Assembly (NCBI RefSeq): GCF_001456935.1
Contig: NZ_KQ758482.1
Span: forward strand, 1,158,249 to 1,222,248
DNA: 64,000 nucleotides
Reading direction: 5' to 3'
Origin: [Bacillus] enclensis
GTDB lineage: Bacteria; Bacillota; Bacilli; Bacillales; Bacillaceae_B
The position numbers were made by a program, and so were the translations under genes. Each line of letters begins with the position of its first letter. Positions within the stretch are counted from its first letter, which is position 1. This document shows positions 28,081-37,590 of this stretch, in pieces. The notes beneath the pieces are model-generated. The model saw only the letters and a program-made list of their open reading frames with translations, made no database searches and was not told the origin of the DNA.

Positions 28081-29010
28081 TTAATAGACCGTTTCTTTAA
28101 AGAAAAATCCTGTATCCAAGGGACGGTTTTCTGGCTGAAGCTGTTTTGCTTCCTCTAACAGCCCGTCCTTCTGCTCCTCGTAGAGATCTTCATCCTGTAC
28201 AAACAGATCAATCGCTTTTCTGTACAGTTTTGTGATTTGCACAAGATATTGAGAGGATTTCAATACACCGTCAATCTTGAAAGAATCGACACCCGCTTCT
28301 ATCATCTCCCCGAGCTCATCTATGATGCACATGTCATTTGGGCTCATGATATGAGTGCCGTTCTCATCTTCGAATATAGGATATTTATTGTGACGTTCCT
28401 GATCATGAAGAAACATATTCTTCTGCTGCCTGCGGTTCTCCACTTCCATCACTTTACCTTGATATTCAAAATAGTTGCCGAGGAGGGACCGTTTAGACTG
28501 AAACATGCATGTCATGCCATGGACCTGGACCTCGATTTCCACTTCCGCATTTTCCTTGATTTCCACAATGGAATCCATGCTGAGTTCACGGGCAAGCACC
28601 GCACGCGCAGCACCTTTTCTCCCCCAGTAATTGCATGTATACCAGTTTGTTGCTGTTGTTTCCGTGTTCCAGTGAAGCTTCATATCGGGTGCCGCAGTTC
28701 GTGCTGCCATCAAAACGGCAGGGTCTCCGAAAAGGACTGCATCTGCCCCCGCATCCTTCAAGAATGAAATGTACTCTTCAAGGTCAGCGACCTTATCATT
28801 ATGGAAAATCGCATTCATCGCGACGTATACCTTCTTGCCCAGGCCGTGGGCGGTATCTAAGGCCGCCTTTACTTCTTCTTGTGTAAATTCCCCTGCAAGG
28901 CGCAGCCCATATTTTTGTTCTCCGATAACGAATGCATCAGCCCCTGCATGAGCTAAAGGTTCGATATCTGAAAGGGATGTCGGTGTAACCAACAACTCCG
29001 GCTTCTTCAC
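28081..29010 (-). CDS. trhP1: TrhP1, U32 peptidase-family tRNA hydroxylation protein
   Basis: A 309-residue U32-family protein (YrrN), the partner of TrhP2. It shares the PELLVTPTSLSDIEPLAHAG-type barrel start and the signature EIEVQVHGMTCMFQSKRSLLGNYF. It begins with GTG overlapping the trmR stop by 4 bases. Lacks the C-terminal extension of TrhP2. Role taken from the experimentally studied family; the pair is encoded together in Firmicutes. Confidence 0.9.
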   Translation of the reverse strand: MKKPELLVTPTSLSDIEPLAHAGADAFVIGEQKYGLRLAGEFTQEEVKAALDTAHGLGKKVYVAMNAIFHNDKVADLEEYISFLKDAGADAVLFGDPAVLMAARTAAPDMKLHWNTETTATNWYTCNYWGRKGAARAVLARELSMDSIVEIKENAEVEIEVQVHGMTCMFQSKRSLLGNYFEYQGKVMEVENRRQQKNMFLHDQERHNKYPIFEDENGTHIMSPNDMCIIDELGEMIEAGVDSFKIDGVLKSSQYLVQITKLYRKAIDLFVQDEDLYEEQKDGLLEEAKQLQPENRPLDTGFFFKETVY

Positions 29011-29657
29011 TTTCGTTCACCTCTTTTTTTACTGATGGCAATCCCATCCCCCACCGGCAGGATGGATGTTTCATACTCGTCGTGGCTCATCAGCCACGCA
29101 TTATATTTCTGAAGTTTCTTCACCATATTCCTGATTCTTTTCTGTTCGACTTCATCTTCCGCTACAAGTCCCTTGAATAAGACATTATCGGAATAAACGA
29201 TCCCGTTTTCTGAAAGCATCTCTGCATAAAGGTCGAAGAATTTCTGATACTGGCCTTTTGCCGCATCAATGAAAATGGCGTCAAAAGGACCGTTTTTCTC
29301 TACTTCAGCCTGCAGTTCAAGAGCATCGCCCAAAAGGGTATGAATGCGGCCTTTATGGCTCGAACGTGCCAGGAAGTCCTGTGCGGTATTGTACCTTTCT
29401 TCGTCCCGTTCAATTGTCGTTATTTCCGTTTCCGGAAGGGCTTCGGCCATCCTTAATGCCGAGTATCCGATGGCCGTACCGATTTCCAGGATCCGGGCCG
29501 GTTTCTGAATGGACAGTATACCAAGGAGCGCTGCAATACCAACGAGTTCCATGATAGGTACATGGTGTTCTTCAGCATATTGTTCCATTTCCTCCAGGAG
29601 GGGAGAACGTTTCGGGGTAATAGATTCTATATAGTTAATAACCTTTTCGTCCATCAT
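29007..29657 (-). CDS. trmR: TrmR, tRNA 5-hydroxyuridine methyltransferase
   Basis: A 216-residue SAM-dependent O-methyltransferase (YrrM) of the catechol O-methyltransferase-like family: ILEIGTAIGYSALRMAEAL, TTIERDEERYNTA, and the metal site DAIFIDAAKGQYQKFFD with YSDNVLFKG. It turns ho5U34 into mo5U34, the step after TrhP1/TrhP2, so these three genes form one modification pathway. It heads the operon trmR-trhP1-trhP2-udk. Confidence 0.92.
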   Translation of the reverse strand: MMDEKVINYIESITPKRSPLLEEMEQYAEEHHVPIMELVGIAALLGILSIQKPARILEIGTAIGYSALRMAEALPETEITTIERDEERYNTAQDFLARSSHKGRIHTLLGDALELQAEVEKNGPFDAIFIDAAKGQYQKFFDLYAEMLSENGIVYSDNVLFKGLVAEDEVEQKRIRNMVKKLQKYNAWLMSHDEYETSILPVGDGIAISKKRGERK

Positions 29658-29882
29658 ATGATTTCACGATCCTCGCCTATTAAACTGCTGTACCTCTCCT
29701 GCACAACATGAAAAGAAGAAAGCTTCTCTGAGCTTTCTACTTCAATCATTATCCACAGGAGATAACGCATCTTTATGAAAAATAACTTGTACTATTTTAA
29801 CACAGGAAGAAGAGGAAAGCGAATGTTTCTTTCCTCTTCTCCCTAAGCCGAACGTTATTCACACCATGCATTGCAGGGAGTG

Positions 29883-31016
29883 TCACTCGGATTTATTCGT
29901 GATATATTTTGCTTTCTTTTCATTGTGTTCTTCAAGTGTTTCTGAATAGTATACAGATCCGTTTGCAGAAGCGAGGAAATAATAATAATTGGTATCCTCA
30001 GGCTGCAGGGCAGCTTCAATTGAGGAAAGACCGGCATTCGCAATCGGTCCTGGCGGAAGTCCTTTCACTTTATAGGTGTTATAAGGAGAATCCACTTTCA
30101 AATCATCGTAATTTGTACGTGGTTTATGCTCACCAAGTGCATAAAGGACGGTTGGATCGGTTTGCAGCGGCATTTCTTCCTCTATACGGTTATAGAAGAC
30201 ACTTGAAATTTTTCCTCTGTCTGCTTTCTCGGTCGCCTCTTCTTCAATCAGGGAGGCCATTGTTAATAATTGATGCGCCGTATACTCCCTTTCGGTAATG
30301 GAGTCCCGATACTGCGCCAGCACTTCATCCGCTTGATCGAGCATTTCCTTTAGTATGTCTTCCAGAGGAGGCTTCTTTTCATAGAAGGAATACGTAGCGG
30401 GATAAAGATACCCTTCGAGCGGCCTCTTGATCTCTTTATTATCTATTTCGTCTGTAACCAGGTTCGGATATTCCTTTTTTAGTTGCTCGAGCCATTTCTT
30501 ATCATTCAATTTCTTCTCGACTTCTTCTTTTTTATACGGAGAATGATCTGCTATGATTTCTGCGATCTGATCCAGTTGAAGTCCTTCAGGTATGGTTATT
30601 TTAAATTCAGCTTTCCTCATGACCTTTCCGGTCTTTAAGCTGTTGACGATTTCATTAAGTGTCATCGATGGTGTCAAATCATAGGAACCTGCCTGAAATC
30701 CAGACTCATTGTTGAATTTCACATAGTATTTAAAGACTGTCGAATTCTTAACAATGCCTTTTTCTTCAAGGATCTTTCCTATCGAAGTGACTCCCGATCC
30801 GATCGGGATCTCCACATTCACTGGTTTTGTATCATCCGGATCTACCGGTTTCAGGGCAGAATTCACGTAAAGGTATCCGCCGACAGCCGTGCCCCCGATT
30901 ATGATGATCAGCGAAATAAAGATAAGTCCGACGATTTTCCGGATGACTTTAGCCTCTTCCTGTCTTTCCAATAGTTTTTTGGTAAGCGTTTCTATTATTT
31001 TATTTTTATCTTTCAT
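29883..31016 (-). CDS. mltG: MltG, endolytic murein transglycosylase
   Basis: A 377-residue YceG-family enzyme (YrrL) that cuts nascent glycan strands. Cytoplasmic basic N-terminus, one membrane helix (about 29-51), a LysM-like domain, then the catalytic domain with MASLIEEEATEKADR holding the predicted catalytic Glu and LQTDPTVLYALG. Length is typical. The 225-base gap to trmR holds no gene. Confidence 0.94.
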   Translation of the reverse strand: MKDKNKIIETLTKKLLERQEEAKVIRKIVGLIFISLIIIIGGTAVGGYLYVNSALKPVDPDDTKPVNVEIPIGSGVTSIGKILEEKGIVKNSTVFKYYVKFNNESGFQAGSYDLTPSMTLNEIVNSLKTGKVMRKAEFKITIPEGLQLDQIAEIIADHSPYKKEEVEKKLNDKKWLEQLKKEYPNLVTDEIDNKEIKRPLEGYLYPATYSFYEKKPPLEDILKEMLDQADEVLAQYRDSITEREYTAHQLLTMASLIEEEATEKADRGKISSVFYNRIEEEMPLQTDPTVLYALGEHKPRTNYDDLKVDSPYNTYKVKGLPPGPIANAGLSSIEAALQPEDTNYYYFLASANGSVYYSETLEEHNEKKAKYITNKSE

Positions 31017-31111
31017 TTTTCAATTCCCCCTTTCGAGCAAAAAAGCGGGATATCCGTGATAGTGTTTTCGACATCATCTCCCCTATTATACAATATTTTG
31101 CACAAAGTGAA

Positions 31112-31159
31112 ACAGGGACCGGCAAAAAGGATAAAAATTATCCTTTCACCGGTCCCTGT
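31112..31159. terminator. 48-bp near-perfect hairpin between yrzB and mltG
   Basis: ACAGGGACCGG(C)AAAAAGGATAA pairs with TTATCCTTT(C)ACCGGTCCCTGT almost perfectly. Located between the yrzB stop and the mltG start on the same strand; probably the terminator of the yrzL-yrrK-yrzB transcript. Confidence 0.8.
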
Positions 31160-31187
31160 CCACTATAACCTGTCAACAAAGCAGGGG

Positions 31188-31475
31188 CTATTCGCCTTCT
31201 TCTTCATCCAGGAAGGTATTCAGCATTTCTTCGATCATGTCCCACTCTTCTTCAGTTTCGATCGGCTTCAATTCGCCTTCTTCACCTTCATCGCCTGGTA
31301 CGAAAGCTGAAGCATGAATTTCGATTTCTTCTTCGTCATTTTCGTCTGCTCCAAGCGGGTAATACAGAACATATGACTTGTTGAATTTGTCTGACTCAAA
31401 TGTGAATAGGACCTCACAAAGCTGTTCATTTCCTTGTTCGTCCACTACTGTAATTTGTTTTTCTCCGTGTTCCAT
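31188..31475 (-). CDS. yrzB: YrzB, DUF1292 acidic protein
   Basis: A 95-residue, strongly acidic protein of the DUF1292 family ([20 protein letters not shown], then [13 protein letters not shown]). Function unknown. The order yrzL-yrrK-yrzB is highly conserved in Firmicutes, where it forms one operon, as the 15-base gap suggests here. Confidence 0.9.
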   Translation of the reverse strand: MEHGEKQITVVDEQGNEQLCEVLFTFESDKFNKSYVLYYPLGADENDEEEIEIHASAFVPGDEGEEGELKPIETEEEWDMIEEMLNTFLDEEEGE

Positions 31476-31490
31476 CGAGCATTCACCTCA

Positions 31491-31907
31491 TTATTTTTGA
31501 CTGTCCAGATATCCTTGCAGGATCATCACTGCAGCCATTTTATCGATTACTTTTTTGCGCTTCTTTCTGCTGACGTCAGCTTCAAGGAGGACTCTCTCAG
31601 CAGCCATCGTACTTAAGCGTTCATCCCAGTACTTAACCGGGATGGAAAGTTCGCTTTGTACAAGTTCACCGTAAGCCTGTGATGCCTCGCCGCGCGGTCC
31701 GATCGTATTGTTCATGTTTTTAGGCATGCCGACAATGATCGTATCCACTTCGTACTCATCGGCTAATTCCTTGATCCGGTCAATTCGAAAGTTGCCTTCT
31801 TCTTCGTTGATCTTCACTGTTTCGATTCCCTGCGCCGTCCAGCCGAGGGCGTCGCTGATCGCAACGCCGACAGTTCTCGAACCAACGTCCAGTCCCATTA
31901 CACGCAT
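31491..31907 (-). CDS. yrrK: YqgF/RuvX-family Holliday-junction resolvase-like nuclease
   Basis: A 138-residue RNase H-fold protein (YrrK). [15 protein letters not shown] carries the first catalytic Asp; [18 protein letters not shown] and [11 protein letters not shown] carry the remaining conserved residues. Family members process 16S rRNA ends in E. coli and were predicted to resolve Holliday junctions; which applies here is open. 3 bases after yrzL. Confidence 0.92.
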   Translation of the reverse strand: MRVMGLDVGSRTVGVAISDALGWTAQGIETVKINEEEGNFRIDRIKELADEYEVDTIIVGMPKNMNNTIGPRGEASQAYGELVQSELSIPVKYWDERLSTMAAERVLLEADVSRKKRKKVIDKMAAVMILQGYLDSQK

Positions 31908-31910
31908 GTA

Positions 31911-32177
31911 TTATCCCTCTTTATGCTGTCTCAAATACGATTTGACTAATTCTTCGATGATTTCATCACGTTCCAGGCGGCGGATGATATTTCTGGCGTC
32001 TTGATGTCTAGGGATATACGCAGGATCCCCGGATAATAAGTACCCAACAATTTGATTGATCGGGTTATACCCTTTTTCCTGAAGCGCATCATGAACTTGA
32101 AGCAGGACTTCCTTGACATCATGTTCAAATGGCTCGTCGGAAAAATCAAATCGCATCGTTTTGTCAAAAGAACTCAT
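31911..32177 (-). CDS. yrzL: IreB-family regulatory phosphoprotein (YrzL)
   Basis: An 88-residue protein with the conserved core [20 protein letters not shown] and [20 protein letters not shown]. The Enterococcus homologue IreB is phosphorylated by the Ser/Thr kinase IreK and tunes cephalosporin resistance. ATG at 32177 follows GAGAGGTG and gives [12 protein letters not shown], the family start; in-frame GTG at 32186 was rejected. Confidence 0.92.
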   Translation of the reverse strand: MSSFDKTMRFDFSDEPFEHDVKEVLLQVHDALQEKGYNPINQIVGYLLSGDPAYIPRHQDARNIIRRLERDEIIEELVKSYLRQHKEG

Positions 32178-32260
32178 TCTTTGCACCTCTCTTCAGGCTT
32201 GTCTTTCAAACAAACGAATTGTTCATCGTTACCTTCATTGTACACCACTTTAATGCAGAG

Positions 32261-34894
32261 TTAAACGGATTTCACCCATTCTTCTGCAAATTGCAGTGCT
32301 TCCTCAAGTTTTTCAGGGTTTTTACCGCCGGCCTGTGCCATATCAGGACGGCCGCCTCCGCCGCCTCCGCATCGGGATGCCACTTCTTTGACCAGCTTGC
32401 CGGCGTGGTAACCTTTGTCGACGAGATCTTTCGTCACGCCTGCAATGACATTAACTTTTCCATCCCCTGAAGTACCAAGGACAATGACAGCAGATCCAAG
32501 CTTCTGCTTGAGATCATCCATCATCGTACGCAATGTATTGCTGTCCGCGGCGCCGACTTTAGCCGAAAGCACGTTGATGCCATCGATTACTTTCACTTTA
32601 TCAGTTAAACTTCCTGCTTCTATGTTAGACAACTTCGCAGCCAATGATTCATTTTCTCTTTGAAGATCTTTCATTTCAGCCATCATGCTGTCCACTCGGC
32701 TCACGATATCTTTAGGGTTCGCCTTCAGTTTATTTGATGCTTCTTTGAGGAGAGCTACTTGATCGTTCAACAGCCTGTAAGCATTTTCGCCCGTGACGGC
32801 TTCAATCCTGCGTGTTCCTGCCCCAATGCCGCTTTCAGACACGATTTTGAACAATCCGATTTCAGATGTGTTAGAAACGTGGCATCCTCCGCATAGTTCA
32901 AGGCTGAACTCCCCGATGGATACAACGCGTACAACTTCACCGTATTTTTCACCGAATAAAGCCATCGCACCCATTTCTTTTGCCTCTGCCAGAGATTTAA
33001 GATCTGTATTCACAGTCAAGGCTTTCCATACCTGCTCATTCACGATGCTCTCGATTTTTTCCATTTCTTCAACAGTTACTGATCCGAAATGAGAGAAATC
33101 AAAGCGAAGGCGGTCAGGTTCCACAAGTGAACCGGCCTGGTTTACGTGCTCACCAAGAACTTCCTTCAATGCCTGGTGCAGAAGATGTGTAGCAGTATGA
33201 TTCTTCTCCACGTTCTTCCTGGAATTCCGTGAAACTTTTGCTGTTACTTTTTGATCCTTTTTCAAGGTTCCTTCTTCGACGACTGCAGAGTGAAGGTTTT
33301 GCCCATTTGGTGCTTTCTTAACGTCGGTTACATATACACGCACACCATCGCCTTCAAGATATCCTTTATCCCCGATCTGTCCGCCGCTTTCAGCGTAGAA
33401 AGGAGTCTGATCGAGGATGAACTGGAACTCCTGGCCTTTATCGACTTTCGGCTGGCGTTCTTTATCGACCAGTACCTCAAGGACGACAGCAGTTGCTTCC
33501 AGGCTGTCATAACCGACAAATTTGCTTTCTGCCGTGATATCACTGAGGATGCCTCCCTGCACCTGCATGCTCCCGACATCCTGGCGAGCTGCACGCGCTC
33601 TTTCACGCTGGCCTTCCATTTCCCGCTCAAAGCCTGCATGATCGACTGAAAGTCCTTCCTCTTCAGCATATTCCTCCGTTAACTCGACAGGGAACCCGTA
33701 TGTATCATAAAGTCTGAATACATCTTCCCCCGGGATCGTATCGCTTCCAGCTTTCTTCTCTCTTTCCACAATGGAAGAAAGAATCGCAAGACCTTCATTC
33801 AATGTTTCGTGGAAGCGTTCTTCCTCGTTTTTCACCACTTTTTGGATGAATTCCGCTTTTTCTTTTACCTCTGGATAGAAATCGACCATGATTTCTGAAA
33901 CGACAGGTACCAATTCATACATGAACGGACGATTGATTTCAATCTGTTTTGCAAAGCGGACGGCACGGCGGAGTAAACGTCTTAACACATAGCCGCGGCC
34001 TTCATTTGAAGGAAGAGCCCCGTCACCGATTGCAAACGAAACAGTACGGATATGATCGGCAATCACTTTGAAAGCTACATCGATTTCTTCTTTTTGACCG
34101 TATGTGCTTCCTGAAATTTTTTCGACCGCCTTCATGATCGGCATGAATAAGTCTGTATCGAAGTTAGTCGGAACTTCCTGAACGACGCATGCCATCCGTT
34201 CGAGCCCCATTCCGGTATCGATGTTTTTCTTCGGAAGCGGTGTATATGTTCCATCAGGATTATGATTGAACTGGGAGAACACAAGATTCCATACTTCAAG
34301 ATAACGATCGTTTTCCCCGCCGGGATACAGCTCGGGATCTTTAGGGTCATCGCCGTATTCCGGACCGCGGTCGTAGAATATCTCTGTATTCGGTCCGCTC
34401 GGGCCTTCCCCGATGTCCCAGTAGTTCCCTTCGATGCGAATGATGCGTTCGGCAGAAACACCGACTTTCTTGTTCCAGATTTCAAATGCTTCTTCATCCT
34501 CCGGGTGGATGGTGACCGATAATTTTTCAGGATCAAACCCGATCCATTTTTTATCCGTCAGGAACTCCCATGCCCATTCAATCGATTCTACTTTGAAATA
34601 GTCGCCTATCGAGAAGTTTCCGAGCATTTCAAAGAATGTATGGTGGCGTGCAGTTTTACCGACATTTTCAATATCATTTGTACGTATTGACTTCTGGGCA
34701 TTGACAATTCTTGGATTCTGGGGAATGACACGCCCGTCAAAGTATTTCTTTAATGTCGCCACACCGCTGTTGATCCAAAGAAGCGAAGGATCCTCATGCG
34801 GAACGAGTGAAGCACTTGGTTCTACACCATGGCCTTTTTCTTTAAAGAAATCTAAAAACATTTGGCGGATTTGTGCGCCGGTTAACTTGTTCAT
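32261..34894 (-). CDS. alaS: AlaS, alanyl-tRNA synthetase
   Basis: An 877-residue class II synthetase. Catalytic domain with [14 protein letters not shown]; editing domain zinc motif [11 protein letters not shown] and the Cys pair in [12 protein letters not shown]-Ala domain ending [17 protein letters not shown]. All parts present in one frame. It is preceded by a T-box leader and a consensus promoter, so expression should respond to uncharged tRNA-Ala. Confidence 0.97.
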   Translation of the reverse strand: MNKLTGAQIRQMFLDFFKEKGHGVEPSASLVPHEDPSLLWINSGVATLKKYFDGRVIPQNPRIVNAQKSIRTNDIENVGKTARHHTFFEMLGNFSIGDYFKVESIEWAWEFLTDKKWIGFDPEKLSVTIHPEDEEAFEIWNKKVGVSAERIIRIEGNYWDIGEGPSGPNTEIFYDRGPEYGDDPKDPELYPGGENDRYLEVWNLVFSQFNHNPDGTYTPLPKKNIDTGMGLERMACVVQEVPTNFDTDLFMPIMKAVEKISGSTYGQKEEIDVAFKVIADHIRTVSFAIGDGALPSNEGRGYVLRRLLRRAVRFAKQIEINRPFMYELVPVVSEIMVDFYPEVKEKAEFIQKVVKNEEERFHETLNEGLAILSSIVEREKKAGSDTIPGEDVFRLYDTYGFPVELTEEYAEEEGLSVDHAGFEREMEGQRERARAARQDVGSMQVQGGILSDITAESKFVGYDSLEATAVVLEVLVDKERQPKVDKGQEFQFILDQTPFYAESGGQIGDKGYLEGDGVRVYVTDVKKAPNGQNLHSAVVEEGTLKKDQKVTAKVSRNSRKNVEKNHTATHLLHQALKEVLGEHVNQAGSLVEPDRLRFDFSHFGSVTVEEMEKIESIVNEQVWKALTVNTDLKSLAEAKEMGAMALFGEKYGEVVRVVSIGEFSLELCGGCHVSNTSEIGLFKIVSESGIGAGTRRIEAVTGENAYRLLNDQVALLKEASNKLKANPKDIVSRVDSMMAEMKDLQRENESLAAKLSNIEAGSLTDKVKVIDGINVLSAKVGAADSNTLRTMMDDLKQKLGSAVIVLGTSGDGKVNVIAGVTKDLVDKGYHAGKLVKEVASRCGGGGGGRPDMAQAGGKNPEKLEEALQFAEEWVKSV

Positions 34895-34936
34895 TTTAAC
34901 TCCTCCTTTAGTTATGCAGGTAAAAAAGAATACAAA

Positions 34937-35201
34937 AAAGCCCTCATCCCCAAAAACAGGGACGAGAGCTGACTCGCGGTACCACCCTGGTTGTGAATAT
35001 CATAAAAACGATATTCACCCCTCAAACACCTTAACGCGGTTCAACGGCAGGTTTTTCCTGCACTCCGGATTAGCTTTCAGTCATCCTTCATCTGGAACTT
35101 CTTTCAGCCTGGGAAGTTCCTCTCTTATGTGCCTTTGCACTCAGATGGGCTATGACTTACTGGATCCATCGACATTTTCGTCATGTAAACTTTATTGTAT
35201 A
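34937..35201 (-). ncRNA. T-box leader of alaS
   Basis: The T-box sequence AGGGTGGTACCGCG reads on the minus strand at 34975-34988, followed by the terminator AGCTCTCGTCCC ... GGGATGAGGGCTTTTTT ending at 34937. Upstream hairpins and an AGAGAG S-turn-like segment are present. The triplet GCT in CCCAGGCTGAAAG is a possible alanine specifier, though I did not fold the stem to confirm. Uncharged tRNA-Ala should favour read-through. Confidence 0.92.
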
Positions 35202-35207
35202 TGTTGG

Positions 35208-35236
35208 ATTATAGAAATATTGAAACCTTTTGTCAA
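35208..35236 (-). promoter_or_regulatory. Sigma-A promoter of alaS
   Basis: TTGACA at 35236-35231 and TATAAT at 35213-35208 with a 17-base spacer: a full consensus match. Transcription should start near 35201. Confidence 0.88.
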
Positions 35237-35246
35237 TGATATCCCT

Positions 35247-36317
35247 CTAGTTTTTTGCATGGAGGAAATGAGTCCTTCCATGTATGAAGGCCACCTTCAG
35301 TACAGCAAGGACCGGGACGGCCACGATCATCCCAAGGATTCCACCCACTTCGCCGCCGATGATCAGGGCACCCATGATGAACAAAGGATGCATATGGAGG
35401 CTTTTCCCGACAATCAAAGGTGACAGTATATTCCCCTCAAGGAATTGCAGGACGAGGACCAATATGACCACATAAAGGATCATTTTCAGTGAAATCGTGC
35501 TCGCAACGAGTATCGCCGGAACCGCTCCGATGATGGGCCCGAAATAAGGGATGACATTGGTGATACCCATGATGACCCCCAGTATCAAAGGATACTTCAT
35601 CCCCAAGAACCAAAGAACGGCTGCAGACAGGCCTCCGATGACCAGACAGACAAACAGCTGGCCCCGTATATACCCACCCAGTGACTCATCAACATCCCTT
35701 GAAAACCTGAGCGCACTCTCCCTCCATCTGACAGGCGTAAGTTCCCAAAAGAATTTCTTTACTTTTGTTATATCCTTTAAGAGATAAAATGATACAAACG
35801 GTACGATCGCAACGATGAGCAGGCTGTTCATCAGTTTCAGAAGAATCGCGATCAGAGCGGCCACAAGCCCGGTAAGCCACGCTTCCATCCCTTCGATCCT
35901 GTCATCCAGTTGAGACTGGATGCCGTCCGGCCATGTCGAAGTTTTACTTTGGATATAGTGAAGCCACTTTTGGTATTGAGAAGTAAACATCGGTGCATTT
36001 TCCGAAAGATCCTTTAATTGATGGATGATGATGGGGGTTCCTTTATAAAGCGCGTACCCAAGCCCACCGAAAAAAAAGATATAAATGAGCATGATGGCAA
36101 TGCCTCTGTGGATACCCGCTTTATGAAGTTTTTCCACAAGGGGGTGAAGCAGATAGGCGATGAAGCCCCCGATCGCAAATGGAAGAAGGGAAAGGATCAC
36201 TATTTCAAGGACCGGATGCCACACGGGTTTGAGTAAAAAAAGAATGTAAAGGAACACGGCACAGACGAGTGCAATGGACAACCTGTAAAGCCATTTCGCA
36301 TATGTTCTTGTTTCCAC
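35247..36317 (-). CDS. yrrI: YrrI, AI-2E family transporter-like membrane protein
   Basis: A 356-residue polytopic protein of the AI-2E (PerM/TqsA) family, with about eight hydrophobic helices and conserved VDESLGGYIRGQLFVCLVIG, NVIPYFGPIIGA and FLEGNILSPLIVGKSL. Some members export signals or act as Na+/H+ antiporters; the substrate is unknown. The second GTG (36317) has 7-base spacing from GGAGG, so it was chosen over GTG at 36323. Confidence 0.9.
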   Translation of the reverse strand: METRTYAKWLYRLSIALVCAVFLYILFLLKPVWHPVLEIVILSLLPFAIGGFIAYLLHPLVEKLHKAGIHRGIAIMLIYIFFFGGLGYALYKGTPIIIHQLKDLSENAPMFTSQYQKWLHYIQSKTSTWPDGIQSQLDDRIEGMEAWLTGLVAALIAILLKLMNSLLIVAIVPFVSFYLLKDITKVKKFFWELTPVRWRESALRFSRDVDESLGGYIRGQLFVCLVIGGLSAAVLWFLGMKYPLILGVIMGITNVIPYFGPIIGAVPAILVASTISLKMILYVVILVLVLQFLEGNILSPLIVGKSLHMHPLFIMGALIIGGEVGGILGMIVAVPVLAVLKVAFIHGRTHFLHAKN

Positions 36318-36379
36318 TGCCACCCCTCCTTCTTTCCCTTATTGTTAGAATCACGGGGAGGTTTTTATACCACAAAATA

Positions 36380-36413
36380 AAAAACTGACTCACCTGTAAA
36401 GGAGAGTCAGTCA
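36380..36413 (-). terminator. Terminator after yrzQ
   Basis: On the minus strand GACTGACTCTCC, loop, GGTGAGTCAGTTTTTTATTTT. Confidence 0.85.
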
Positions 36414-36424
36414 ATAAATTTACT

Positions 36425-36556
36425 TTAAAACATCTTTTTCATTTGTTTGCGAAGCCTTTTCACTTGCTTTCTGTTCATCATATTTGATCGCTGGGAATAA
36501 ATTGATGCAGCGATTCCAGCTCCAAAACCAACAATTGATGCGAATGTACGGTTCAA
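36425..36556 (-). CDS. yrzQ: YrzQ family small protein (DUF3918)
   Basis: A 43-residue peptide below common length cut-offs: MNRTFASIVGFGAGIAASIY then a strongly basic tail (MNRKQVKRLRKQMKKMF). It starts with TTG at 36556 after AGAGGTG. The glycine-rich hydrophobic head and basic tail match YrzQ-type proteins of Bacillus, which lie beside yrzR. Function unknown. A terminator follows the stop. Confidence 0.75.
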   Translation of the reverse strand: MNRTFASIVGFGAGIAASIYSQRSNMMNRKQVKRLRKQMKKMF

Positions 36557-36571
36557 GAAAGACACCTCTTC

Positions 36572-36757
36572 CTAGATGAATTGGCGGTCTTCCTCATCGA
36601 ACAAGTCGTCTAAAGAGCTTAATGATCCATCTTCTTCCACCTGATGAGTGTGGATGACTCCTTTTGACAAGGAAAGTTCTATGAAGCATCCCCAACAATA
36701 ATATTGGTTGATCCCGATCTTCCCTATATCTTTGCTCTGACAGTTTGGACATTTCAT
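36572..36757 (-). CDS. yrzR: YrzR, small zinc-ribbon protein
   Basis: A 61-residue protein with a zinc ribbon formed by MKCPNCQSKDIG and YYCWGCFIEL (two CxxC knuckles) and an acidic C-terminal tail. Bacillus YrzR family, function unknown. ATG follows GAGGTGA. It is probably co-transcribed with yrzQ, 15 bases downstream. Confidence 0.83.
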   Translation of the reverse strand: MKCPNCQSKDIGKIGINQYYCWGCFIELSLSKGVIHTHQVEEDGSLSSLDDLFDEEDRQFI

Positions 36758-36999
36758 CGTAAGGTCACCTCTATTTGCACCAGCAAAACTGGAGATTATT
36801 CCCTACCATCGTGTCCAAAAGAAGTGAAAGATATACATGTCCCCGGGAAAACACGCCCAAACGGAACACTTCTCAGTACACCGTTCTTATATAGTGTGAG
36901 GCATTTCCTCCAATTCATGAGGACAATCTTTTACCATTGCAGCCAACTAATTTTCACTATTTGATATAATGAATACTTAGTACGTTACATTGCGCTGCA

Positions 37000-37110
37000 G
37001 GCACTTGCTTTCCGCGGGGAGGAAGTTGAGCCTCCTCGGCGTTCCGCCTGCGGGGTCTCAACTTTTCCTCTATCTCCCGTCGGAGTCAAGTGCCTTCCGC
37101 TCCATTCCAC
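37000..37110. repeat. Divergent family B-like palindromic repeat
   Basis: Outer arms GGCACTTG / CAAGTGCC with inner GTTGAG / CTCAAC and the shared segment CCTCCTCGGCGTTCCGCCTG. Same design as family B but with different outer arms. It lies in the 36758-37590 gap between yrzR and bioB, which holds no gene but two repeats and a terminator. Confidence 0.6.
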
Positions 37111-37192
37111 TCTCGGTTTTAAAAGGAGAATATTGTATGGGAGTAAAATTAAGGCTGCACTAAATGCCGGGACAAGTGTGTTAATAAAAAAA

Positions 37193-37233
37193 AACCGAAC
37201 TGTGTTGCCATTAGCAGGCAATACAGTTCGGGT
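37193..37233 (-). terminator. Strong terminator, probably for bioY-bioB
   Basis: On the minus strand ACCCGAACTGTATTGCC, loop, GGCAACACAGTTCGGTTTTTTTTT. It lies 358 bases after the bioB stop, on the far side of the composite repeat. Confidence 0.8.
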
Positions 37234-37271
37234 ACTATGTTTGATGGCACAGCTAGATGATAGCTCTGTTT

Positions 37272-37518
37272 AGCGGTTGATTGGAGTGCAAGACGAAGAC
37301 TCCTGCGGGAAAAGTAGCTTATAAGAAAAGCGGAGGGGCTTTGCTCAGAGGCGTGTGGCATAAGACGAAGCGACCACGAAGGCGTTCTTTGCCTTTCTTG
37401 GTCGGTTTGACTTATGACATGTGCCTCTAAGCCCTGCAGCTGGACAGGTGAGACCCCGCAGGCTTGCCGAGGAGGCTCACGGGCTACCCGCGGAAAGCGT
37501 AGTCTTGCACGGAAATCA
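37272..37518. repeat. Composite repeat: family A inside family B
   Basis: Family B arms (AGCGGTTGATTGGAGTGCAA at the left, TTGCACGGAAATCA at the right) interrupted at 37325-37446 by one 122-bp family A unit (GAAAAGCGGAGG to CTGGACA). Without that unit the two parts rejoin to match the uninterrupted copy at 59434-59555 almost exactly. Confidence 0.88.
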
Positions 37519-37590
37519 TGAGCGGTAATCAAAGCCTGTACTATATGTTAGTCTTTTTTCAATTATGCCCAACCTTCATTTAGACATATG

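Noticed and set aside
26765..29010. Collagenase-type peptidases (from the U32 family name)
   Set aside because: Gene context with trmR and the paired Cys motifs point to the tRNA hydroxylation proteins TrhP1/TrhP2 rather than proteases.
37149..37532. 127-codon minus-strand frame between yrzR and bioB
   Set aside because: It consists of the composite palindromic repeat; similar frames recur in the other repeat copies (52057-52363), so it is repeat-derived.
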